Source of the DNA: Liopterus haemorrhoidalis
Taxonomy: Eukaryota; Arthropoda; Insecta; Coleoptera; Dytiscidae
Assembly (NCBI GenBank): GCA_963971575.1
Contig: OZ020622.1
Span: 2,456,279 to 2,520,278 of the forward strand
DNA: 64,000 nt
Direction: 5' to 3'
The notes beneath the pieces were generated by a model that saw only the letters and a list, made by a program, of their open reading frames with translations, was not told the DNA's origin and ran no database searches. Shown here in pieces: positions 35,151-45,226 of this stretch (positions within the stretch are counted from its first letter, which is position 1; each line of letters opens with the position of its first letter). A program made the translations under genes and the position numbers.

Positions 35151-35514
35151 CCCCCCAAATATTTTACCCATCAGCCTGTCAGGCCACGGAAGCGGTCGGA
35201 GGCGCATCGCTAAAAGCAGTTGACTTCTCTTTTCAAGCCCATGCGCCCTTCTGTGCGTGCGCCCCTGGCCACTTGTGTGTATGATTCTTCTTCAGTGCAT
35301 TAAGAAGTCCAAGAGTCGTTTTTTTTTGTTCTCAAAGCTTTATTTATGAACTGTGGATATCATAATAATACAATTTTATATATTAGAATTTATTTAATAA
35401 TATTAAATACAATAATTTATTAAATATAATAAATAACAAAATATAAATACAATTTGTTTATAATATTCAGCATACATTAATCTGAAAAAGGAAAAAAATA
35501 TTTCAATCCAAAAA
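35151..35514. other. Unannotated sequence downstream of the Ig-domain gene
   Basis: The left part is GC-rich (CCACGGAAGCGGTCGGAGG); the right part is A+T-rich and could hold the 3' UTR of the Ig-domain gene. Confidence 0.4.
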
Positions 35515-38500
35515 TTAATTTTTGGAAATAATATTCATATTACCATTCAGAAGAGGAAGAAACGAGTGAAGAAGTAAAATCATCGCCGAGATATGAAGTC
35601 TTGAACTTCTGCTTTCCACTGAAACAAATATTTTATTAAAAGATATTTCAAGCCAGGAACGTACCGAGGCGTTGGAAAATGCCCCCCCCCAATAAATTTA
35701 AATTAAGGCGCTCGAATCTCAATAGTTGAACTGATCATTGGAAAAGATTTAACTTTAATGAAATACAAATATACAGCTGAGTGACTGTTCAATTACAGGG
35801 TTGATATATTAGAGGAGCAGCATATAATGCAGTACAAATTCCTTAGATTATATTATACTCGGTGTTCCAAATTTGTCCATAGCAAAATTAACACGGGAAA
35901 CAGTTTTAGATAGGAAAAGTTGTTTATAATATGAAATATAAAACTTATATAATAATTTTAGGGCATATAAATTTTGTTTGAAATATATTTAAATTATTTC
36001 AAATTGATTAAATTTCTAATACATTCCTCAGACATTTTAAAAGAAGGGTATTCACTTCAATAACGGAACAATATTTTTTCCCAATCCCTAACCCTTAATG
36101 AACTATTAAATTTTGACTAGTTTTTAATCTGTTAAGATTTTTAAATATGATTTTACAGTGTTCGGTGTGATTATTTTTTTACATGACTTGTAATTAAAGT
36201 TTGAGATCACCTGGGTAGTAGACGGACTCCCTCCTGGTAGTGTAATTGGCGTCGGGAACACGTAATTCGCAAGAGAACTCCTGGGGCTCTATCAGGGCCT
36301 CCTGGGGCAAAGCTGCTACTGCTGATATGTCAAACAGGCCCGTCTCGTCTCTATGTAACACTTCCGTACTTTCCAACTCACTATAACAAAAAATAGATGA
36401 AAAAACTACATTTTTACATCGTTATGCTTTCACACTTGATGTTTAAATCTCTGGTGCTGTCATCAGCTACAGTAATTTTGTCCTTAAGTTACCGTCATGA
36501 AATTACCAGTTTTGAACTGTCTGCGCAGACGCACATTTTGAATTATTATAAACAAATATGGATATTTCATTTCATTCTACTATAAAGACACTACAATAAA
36601 GAATATATTACACCTGTATTAACATGTAAGTCGATACATTTTATCTCAATTATTGTAGCTCTGTATTTTATTAAACACATTATTAAAATAAATAATTTTA
36701 TTATAACAATAAGTATAAACTTCTTATAACGTCGATATAATACAGTATTCTTGTTTATGATAATATAAAATGTTGACAGCACAAATTCAAGGAGTATTTT
36801 TTTATAATAGAAATTAAGTTGGCAATGCGGACGATGTTTAAGACGCAGATCTCTGTCTTAAACATCGCTTGTATTTAGACGAGGCCATACGGTTTCACAT
36901 TAGCGTTTAAAGTTACATTCATTTTAACATCCGATCTTAAAGTTCTAGTGTGAAAAGGGTATAAGAGGCAGTCGAGTAACGGGGTATTACCGTATATAAA
37001 AAGATAGCGCATACCCATTCAAAAAATCACCGCACGCCACTGATTTTTACTGTTTAAAACATTTAACAACCTGTTTACATTTAAAAAATAATAATAAATA
37101 AATAACTATCGTTTCTTGCGAACCGGCTTCAGTCCAGCACTGCTAATCTGACGTTCTTTGGTTTCTGGACAATGTTTATATATTAGAAGATTGTATCTTA
37201 CTTGTGTTGCATTAGGATGGCCATGTTTGGTTCAGGATAAACCCTTTCAGCCACACATATTACTTTAGTTATCCCTTGTGACTCTCGTATCTTCTGAAGC
37301 TGGAAGCTTTTCTCCTGAACTGTAACAAAAAACTTTTCCTATTTTAACTTATCGCAGAATATAGCTCAAAAGTTTCTGTTTTATATCAGCGAGGCACGAG
37401 AGAAAATTACAGAAAATTAGTCTTTAAAAGATTTCAAAACTTTTAAAAAAAATTTAAAAATTAAAATTTAAATAAACCCTTGAAGGCTTAAGAACAAAGA
37501 CCTGCTTGCTGGCAAGAAGGCCTTAATTATATGTCAAAAATGTACATAAATTTTCAAAAATTTTACACCACCGTATTTATAATAAAAGGTCATATGTTGT
37601 ATAGTAGTAGCACAATTTAAACCAGTCCCCAAAGAAAATTATCTGTGCAAACGAGGTATGCACCAAAAGTCTCCTGATTATGTTCCAGGAGTGATGGAAA
37701 TAAAACGACGATATCATTTTTCAATATAGTCTCCAGGTACTTCAATATTAGGGTGACCATTTTCTTAGGAAGGTAATGCGGGACGGAGCAAAAAAAAGGT
37801 CCTCATCTCCCAAATCCAAGTGAAGAGCAAATAAAAAAGGTCCTCACCTCCCAAATCCAAGTGAAGAGTAAAAAAAAAGGTCCTCACCTCCCAAAATCCA
37901 AGTGAAGAGCAAACAAAAAAAGGTCTTCATCTCCCAAATCCAAGTGATGAGCAAAAAAAAAGGTCCTCACCTCCCAAATCCAAATACGGGACAATGCGGG
38001 ACAAAATGTTAAAATGCGGGACTTTTGCGGGACGCATCTTAATGCAGGACAAAATGTTAAAATGCAGGACGAATGGTCACCCTATTCAATATATTTCTTA
38101 TACCATGAGTTTATTTTATCATAGAACGTAGATCTCTCATTTCTATAACAACTGTTGATTGACAGCAATGTAAAATACATTTATTTTAAAATAGAACAGA
38201 AATTTTCAACTTTTTACTAGTTAACTAATAGACCATATTAGTAACTACGTCACAAAATGGGATTCAGTGCTGCCGCCTGGCGGTTGGATTCCTTTTATTT
38301 GAATTTAGCATGTTGTTTTTTTGTTAAATTGTATTTTGGAAATATAAATTAAGTTTTCGAAGTAAAAGAATGCTTCACAGCAAAACTACAAGGCAATATT
38401 TATTTATTAAAATTCTTATTTTATACATTATAATTTAATATGTCATTATTTTTGCAGAACAATATTCTTTTACAGGTTAATTTTGAAAATTTTACGTTAA

Positions 38501-39565
38501 TAATCGTAATTATGGCAAGTAACATAGCAATAAGTGTGTATGCCATATCTAAATGGTTTGAAGGAACAATATGTTGTTTTTATTTTATCCATTATTGTTT
38601 TTCATTTTTATCTGTCAAAAAACGAAAAAATTTGCAATTAAAAATGTAGCTGTAATGGTTACAATTTGTAGCAAAAAAATACACCATTATGCATTCTAAA
38701 ATAAAATATTAATGATTACTTAGTGTTAATTAAATAAATACTAAAGATATTTCGATTTTCATATTATTTAAAAACGTAACCTATAAATATATCTTCGAAT
38801 CCTTATTTATATATTTATAAAATCATTATTCTATAATATAAAGTATCTGGACTGTATATATTAGTATATATTTATCAAAAATACATATTTTTTGCTCCAA
38901 AATTGAAGATATTCATAAAATTAAGGTAACAAAAGTAATGTCACATGTATTTTAAACCAGTCAAAAACTTCCGAAGGACTCAGCTTTCAGATGGCAGCCC
39001 ATGTATGTGTCGACACAGTAATATGGTCTATTGTGTAAAAACTTAAAAGGTAGACCTGGTACTACCATCGTTTTATATCTACCACCCCTGGAAGGTAGTT
39101 AGGTTGAAAACTTCTACATCGTATGTGATTATTTCTAATTTTTAATTGTCCTAACATGTCAGCAAACAGTTCCATTTTTTCGTACTTTCTCACCGAAAAC
39201 GGTCATCTTCTTGCTCATTTTGTCCTCATTTTTAAAAGTAGAAACAACACAGCTCCATTCTCCACTTAATTCGACGTCAGATTTCAAAATATGTAATGCC
39301 CTATGCATCGTATTTTCGTCTTGACTTGCTTTGTAATCCAAATTTAGTTTATTTTTCAAAATTCCTAAACCTTGTGGTCTTTTGGCTGGTATCCATTGAT
39401 ATACAGGTATTGGCTGGTCGTTGAAAAACCATTTCACTACTAATCCCTCATCTAAAGGGTCTTCTAAAGTGTAGTCACAATCTAAAATAACTGCGTTGCC
39501 CTGTTTGGTTATTTCGGGAACTTTAAGTTCTTGAATTTTTACTGTTATTCCCAGTCGCATTGTTA
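35515..39565 (-). CDS. Two-immunoglobulin-domain protein, 3' exons (5' end not found)
   Basis: Exons are 39565-39194, 37319-37202, 36380-36211 and 35618-35515, joined in frame by GT-AG introns. Ig domain 1 has Cys in VILDCDYTLED, the core Trp in VVKWFFND and the second Cys in LSGEWSCVVST. Ig domain 2 has KVICVAERVYPEP and EFSCELRVPD. The last exon adds a hydrophobic tail, ISAMILLLHSFLPLL, suiting a GPI signal or membrane anchor. If the donor at 36210 is not used, exon 3 continues to a TAA at 36194 and ends PGDLKL without the tail. The first exon enters in phase 1, so a signal-peptide exon should lie at higher coordinates; I could not locate it. The layout recalls insect Beaten-path-like surface proteins of nerve and muscle, but identity is unproven. 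Confidence 0.75.
36966..36992. repeat. Solo terminus of a pogo-like element
   Basis: GCAGTCGAGTAACGGGGTAT followed by TACCG and TA is the reverse complement of the left end of the MITE at 58560-59000. It lies in an intron of the Ig-domain gene. Confidence 0.65.
37749..38084. mobile_element. hAT-type MITE containing a ~43-bp tandem array
   Basis: The ends TAGGGTGACCATT and AATGGTCACCCTA are inverted, with a perfect 8-bp duplication TTCAATAT at 37741-37748 and 38085-38092. Inside, from about 37785 to 37985, a unit of about 43 bp (AAAAGGTCCTCACCTCCCA, then AATCCAAGTGAAGAGC) repeats about five times. GCGGGACAAAATGTTAAAAT repeats follow. It is intronic in the Ig-domain gene. Confidence 0.93.
38227..39033. 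mobile_element. TIR element, AATAGACCATATTA ends
   Basis: AATAGACCATATTAGT at the left is mirrored by TAATATGGTCTATT at the right. No transposase is evident and the target duplication is unclear. It sits in the intron after the first Ig exon. Confidence 0.55.
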
Positions 39566-39588
39566 CTGAAAAAGAGAATATAAAAAAA

Positions 39589-40661
39589 TTGATGTGAAGT
39601 GTGAATTTTCACACATTGCAGGGTTTCGCAGGTATATAATAAGTGAAGGCGGCATGCTGAGTGTGTAGGACAAATTTTGCTTTGTAGTAATCACGGCAAA
39701 ATGAACGATATTTTTAAAACAATTTATCTATTAATCTAAGAGCTTTAAAAACAAATTTTATGTTAGAATATTTTTTTGTTAATTTTAATTCGAATACCTG
39801 ATACCATTATTTAGATTTCTAAATATGTGTAGTATTTTTTGTGTATAGCAAGGTTCATTAAGATTTTGAAAATTGCGCCTATGGCTTCCATTGGTTGTTT
39901 TAAGTCATATGCGCAGCCCCTCTGGTTTCGTATACATGACACATAGCATGAAAATATAAGTCCAACAATTCCAACTGGTTATTAAATTTACTTAAAAATT
40001 AAATGCAACATTTGCCAAAATATAACTAGAATTTTGACAAAATAATTTAAACAAAATAAAAATGGAAAAAAAAACAAAAAATAAAATTGTCTCCTCTGCC
40101 TGGGAGCGAACTCTAGTTTGCTGCGTAGCAAGCGAGCAAGCTAACAAAATATAACTAGAATTTTGACAAAATAATTTAAACAAAATAAAAATGGAAAAAA
40201 AAACAAAAAATAAAATTGTGTCCTCTGCCCGGGAGCGAACCCTAGCTGCGTAGCAAGCGAGCAAGCTGACTATTAGACCAGGATACGCCTTCTAGTATAG
40301 TGTGTTACGTAACTATAACTTTTATACAAAAATGTATTAAAAAAATTACTGCCTACACTCTTTAACGCAAAGGGGTTAAACTAAAAATCTGAAAAAGTTC
40401 TAAATAATGTACATTTATCTAAACCGGAAACGTTTTTTTGATCAGAAATCGAGAGAATTTTTTGATCAGATTTTTTTTATAAAATATTGCTTTTTTCGTG
40501 TTTTTAACAAAATTAATTATTTTTTAATTCATGGCTAAATTATGGCTAATAATGTTATGGTTTTTTTTTTGTATTTATAGCTAAGGTTGTGTGTGTGTTG
40601 GCTTTTTACTTTTATTAAATACACACAAAATCCTGAAATGTGTGAAAATTCACACTTCACA
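39589..40661. repeat. R1-related element with inverted ends
   Basis: The left end ATGTGAAGTGTGAATTTTCA and the right end, read inward from 40661, TATGTGAAGTGTGAATTTTC are inverted copies of the R1 start. Inside are the CGCCTATGGCTTCCATTGG block and two reversed tRNA-like segments (40089-40145, 40218-40287). The TCTG microsatellite end of R1 is absent, so two R1 starts face each other. Confidence 0.65.
40021..40278. repeat. 129-bp tandem duplication including the tRNA-like segment
   Basis: TATAACTAGAATTTTGACAA starts at 40021 and again at 40150. Each unit runs through an A-rich linker into the reversed tRNA-like sequence. The first unit's tRNA-like part is cut off at the start of its A box. 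Confidence 0.88.
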
Positions 40662-41264
40662 TAAAAGATTTCCTAAGGAATACTAAGTATGTCGCGTAAA
40701 CAAATAGGTTGGTAAACACTGCCCTAAATATGAGCACTTTTGCTCAAGAAAAAACGACTTACCCATATTAAACGTTTTGGGTCTATAATAACTAATAAAA
40801 TATTTATTTCTTTGTTTGTTTTATTACTTAGTGACAACCTGTTGCTAGAAATCCATTTTCTCAAAAAAATATATATAAAGCTCAATAATGAATTTTCTTC
40901 AATTCTAAAAGCTGCAATAATGCTACTAATTCTTTTAAATATCCTCTTTAATATTTTTTTCAGTCATTATTGCATATTTACAAATATTTGCTTTAGAAAA
41001 TTTTCATTTATTTTCGAACATTATTATTCTTGTTTGCAGGCAAACAATATAGCACGCATGCTATGCGGTTGGCATAATCATTAGGAGTAAAAGCCAGATT
41101 AAATGACGCGGGTAATGATACATAAATAATGATTTGTTCTGGCTTATAGAGCACCATATTTGCCAACGAAATTATAAATTATTAATATTTTAAAATATCC
41201 TACATAAATTATTATATACATTAGAGATAAGCTAATTTCATAAAAATATTAATTCAGTGATGTG
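40662..41264. other. Unannotated A+T-rich sequence
   Basis: An open frame of 114 codons at 40740-41084 is Leu/Ile/Phe-rich, as chance frames in A+T-rich DNA are; no exon signals or family motifs support it. Confidence 0.4.
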
Positions 41265-42177
41265 AAGTGTGAATTTTCACACGTTTCAGGATTTCGCAGG
41301 TGTTTAGTAAGTTAATTATGATTATTTGTGATGCCAAAACAAATTCTATATTAAAATATTTTTTTGTTAATTTTAATTCGAATGCCTAATACCATTATTT
41401 AGGTTTCTAAATATGTGTAGTATTTTTTCTTATATAGCAAGGTTCATTATGATATTAAAAATTGCGCCTATGGCGGCCATTGGTTGTTTTAAGTCATAAC
41501 TCTGCCCCTCTGATTTCGTGTATTCAATTTCAAAAAATTCCACTGGTTATTAAATTTACTCTTTTAAAAATTAAATACAACATTTGTCCAAATATAACTA
41601 GAATATTGAAAAAATAATTTAAACAAAATGAATATGCAAGAAAAATTAAAATAGACAGGAATAGTTTGTAAATTACAAGAAAACGACGAAACGCACTACG
41701 CTACGAGCGGTTACTTATATACTGTGTTACATAACGAATTAAATATTTAACATATTTTAGTTAAAAACACAAAAAATGCATTATTTTCCGATAACATAAT
41801 CTGATCAAAAATTCCTGTTGTTTAGACCGGAAGTTTACAAATTAAAACGCGAGAACGCTAACCATTACACTATCAAAGCATGCTGGTTTACTGTGTTACC
41901 TAAGATATTAAATATTTTACACAGTCAAACAAAAAAAAAACACAAAAAAATTCGTTATTTTCCGAAAACATCTGATCAAAAATTCCTGATGTACTATTCC
42001 GGTTCACACAAATGTACATTACTTAGATTTTTTTCAGATTTTTAGTTAAAACCATCTGGGTTACAGAGTGTGGGACAATTTTTTTTTGTACAATTTTGGC
42101 AAAAATGGCGTCAAAATAATTTATTTTGCAAAAATAACATTTTGATCGTTAATCCACGTACTAAGGGCTTTTACTGA
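41265..42177 (+). repeat. Interspersed repeat R1, truncated copy
   Basis: It starts TGTGAAGTGTGAATTTTCAC and continues through CGCCTATGGCGGCCATTGG, a degenerate reversed tRNA-like part (about 41825-41893), CTATTCCGGTTCACAC and TTTTGATCGTTAATCCACG. It ends at CTAAGGGCTTTTA, where a hAT terminus (ACCGGCTGGGAAACACTGG, 42179-42199) begins, so the microsatellite end is lost. Confidence 0.75.
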
Positions 42178-42369
42178 CCGGCTGGGAAACACTGGTGTAA
42201 TACATTTAAAGAACGCGCGCTATTTAGTGGGATGAATAAGACCATCCATGGGCTTGTGGATCGAGAATGTAATAAGCATACCAACGCTAATATGATTACA
42301 GATTTATAATATATTCATATAAGGCAGCAGATACTGCAAATTTTGCTGTGTACAAGTATCAAAATTTGG

Positions 42370-43290
42370 AAATTCAAAGAGCCAGTTCCGGCTCACGAGC
42401 CATATGTTATTGACCTCTGGTATAATGGATTCTTGGTTATACCTAGAAATCCATAAAATGATAAATTCTGTGGTTTTAGAAACCACTGGTATTGAAATTA
42501 AATATGCTGAAAATTTGTTTAAATGAAAATATTCTAAAATATTTTATTTGGAGATCTAATTTTTATTCAATACATTGAAAAATATGAAACAAGAATATCC
42601 TTTACATTTAAAAAAATTTACACTATCAAACTCAACACTTGAACTTAAAATTTTTAGATAATTATTCTATAAATATTCAAATATATTTGGATATTCTAAG
42701 ACAAGTTTCCCAACCTTGTTTTGATGGCGGACCGGCAAGCGACCTAGAAAAAATTCGCGGACCGGCAAGTTTAGAAAGTAATGTGCATTGCAAAAGTTTT
42801 ATATTTTTTATTGCACTGATTACCAACACAAAAAAAACAACAAATAAAAAATTACATTCAATTAGTGAAAAAAGAACCAAATTATTACTTAAGCAATTAA
42901 CAGATTAAGGACCGAAATTTTCATCTCAGAATTAAGTGAGATAACTTATTAGGGGAATAGATGCATAGTAAAAAAAAATGTAGCAGACCGGTGGTTGGGA
43001 AAAATTGTTCTAAGAGCCAGATCCGACTCTTGATACCTGGTATAAGGTTTTCTTGGTAACCCAGAAAACCCAAAAAGACAAATTCTATGGGTTTTGAGAG
43101 CACTGTTATTTAAATATATTGAAAAGTTACTTCAAGTGATTTTTTTTTTGGAAAAAATTTATAAAACTTTTATTTGGAGATTTTTTTTTTCTTACCCAAC
43201 ACATAAAAAACTTGAAAAATATGAAATGAAAATATCCTTTTCATTTCAAAAAATCTACACTATCATAGTCAACACTTTAACTTAAAATTT
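42370..43290. repeat. Diverged direct duplication (about 285 bp units)
   Basis: Unit 1 (42370-42655) and unit 2 (43008-43290) share, in order, GAGCCAG(T/A)TCCG(G/A)CTC, CCTGGTATAA-like, TTCTTGGT(T/A)A, CCAGAAA/CTAGAAA, AAATTCT(G/A)TGG, TTTTATTTGGAGAT, TTGAAAAATATGAAA and AATATCCTTT. A hAT-like element with TTTCCCAACC and GGTTGGGAAA ends (about 42706-43000) lies between them. Confidence 0.7.
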
Positions 43291-43299
43291 TCATTTTCA

Positions 43300-44448
43300 A
43301 AACTCGTATTTTACGAATAATAAACGAAACGATCAAAATACCCCGACACAAACACGCTCTTTGGGGTGTAGAGACGAACTGTTTTCCACGCAACGCTAAT
43401 AAACCCTTTAAGGGTTGAAAAGTGTTTCAGCGCACGCGTAGTTTAGTTTATATTAAAAAAACATATGCATAAACTGCATAACAAAAAAATATTAAAAATG
43501 GGTTTCGGAATTATACTACAGAAAAATCGTAAAACGATTAAGGGGATTAAGACCTATTTAAGCTACTCATAAGTTATAAATATGGTCCGGCAAAAATATG
43601 CAACGGTACTTTAGTTAGGTATTTTTCGATAAAAAGCGGCACATGTGTTATCTGTAGAAATAAAATGTAATTATATATATTTATAATGTGCCCTGCTGAC
43701 AAATAGTGTAGCGAAAAAAAATTTAATATCTTATCAAAATCTGACCAATGGCAAAGGAGTGACCGGAATTACCTATCTCGGATAAATCCCAAAATAATGA
43801 GGTGTCGTTATTAAGACAAGAATTCATTGCGGTACAAGTGTTTTAGTCTTTCGTTTTTTGTTGGTTTTTTGTTAAATTAAAGTTTAAAATAGCACGCCTA
43901 TGGCAAAAGTGCCGTTGCATATTTTTACCTGTCTCTAGTTATAAATATTTTTTTAATAAGTTTACAAAAGGACCGTATTTAACTTTATTTATTTAATTTA
44001 TTGAAATTAAATTAGTTCAAGAAGTATGCTACAATTTTGACATATCAAAACACTTTTAAAGTGCAGACAAATCAACAAGTTTTTATTTTTGAAAAATGAA
44101 ATTTTTCAAAAACTACAATTTAATATCTAGTTCCGCTTAATTAAAACAGGCTATAGCATTTTGTCACGGTCAGAATAATTTTTCATGTTAACCGATTTTT
44201 TATGTTAAACAGTTTTCACTGTAATGCAACTCTTTAGAATTGTCATTTGTGTTTTATGTCTAGAATCAAGTTTTGAAAAATAGTTGATTTGTTTGCCTGG
44301 TTAATTAACACTGTTATCAGTCGCTACATATTTCTTGCAAGGTTCTGAAAACTAATCTCACAGTTGTTCACACAAACAATATTGACACACCCACACGGAC
44401 AGACATTTTCTTATTAATAAATTCAACAAATAGAACAAAAAAAATTAA
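43300..44448. other. Unannotated A+T-rich sequence
   Basis: No supported gene was found; a CTAGTTCCGCTTAA phrase near 44130 resembles the MITE-D ends. Confidence 0.4.
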
Positions 44449-44573
44449 TATGGCGTGATTTATAGAAATATTCATCTTCGCATGGATATATCTCAAAAAC
44501 GAAATGCAATAAAGACCTGCGGTTGAAATTTTTGAAATCTTGAGGTCCTAATTTACTTGTAACCAGATTTGGC
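44449..44573. repeat. Single unit of the ~177-bp repeat
   Basis: This is nearly identical to about 2515-2640, including ATATTCATCTTCGCATGGAT and AATTTACTTGTAACCAGATT. Confidence 0.85.
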
Positions 44574-45226
44574 GTATATTATGCTTTGCTAGAAATTTAG
44601 TTGGTTAGTATAAAACAGGATTTTATGAATGTTGAACGTATGAAAACATTGCAATTCAAAATATTGTAAATTCAGCTAAAAAACATGTTTAATATATTCC
44701 ATAGTAAACCTGAATACAAATTATTAATAAATTATTTATTTACGATAAAATAAAAATGGATTACAGTTGTACCTCACACTGCAACCAAAGGACATCCTTA
44801 CGTTACAGTGTCCTAAAGGCGAAAATTTTGAAAAGCAATAAAACAGTTTGTTCCAAAAAAAAATATTTCTTAGTTTGTAAAATTTAAAAATTAGCCCTCG
44901 TACATCAAAACTGAGTATTTTTTTGTTTACTTATTTTAAGAGGAATTTATTTGAACACATCTGTCCTCGTGATTTCATGTTAAATGATTTCCACTGTACT
45001 TATTTTTTATAGCAAGGTTAAAAACAGTTTAAAACATTCAACAATGAATTTTTTGACACCTAATTGTACTCCAATTCTCGCTTAAATTTTTCTAAAAGAC
45101 CCATAACTGTCTGACCCATATCCCTTTATTTATTTTCAAAATTAGAGTGATTATCATTTATCAATTTATTTAACTGTTCATCTGGACAGTTACTCTTATT
45201 CTACAATTCAGTAACAATCGATAAAC
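44574..45226. other. 5' flank of the His/Pro-rich protein gene
   Basis: The promoter and 5' UTR of the downstream gene should lie here, but I see no definite TATA box or initiator. Confidence 0.4.

Noticed and set aside
39992..40264. Minus-strand frame with a repeated ILFFVFFSIFILFKLF peptide resembling a membrane protein
   Set aside because: It is the translation of the 129-bp tandem duplication of R1; the hydrophobicity comes from A-rich linkers read in reverse.
40740..41084. 114-codon plus-strand frame as a membrane protein gene
   Set aside because: Its Leu/Ile/Phe/Asn/Lys-rich composition is what A+T-rich DNA gives by chance; no splice or start context and no family motif.
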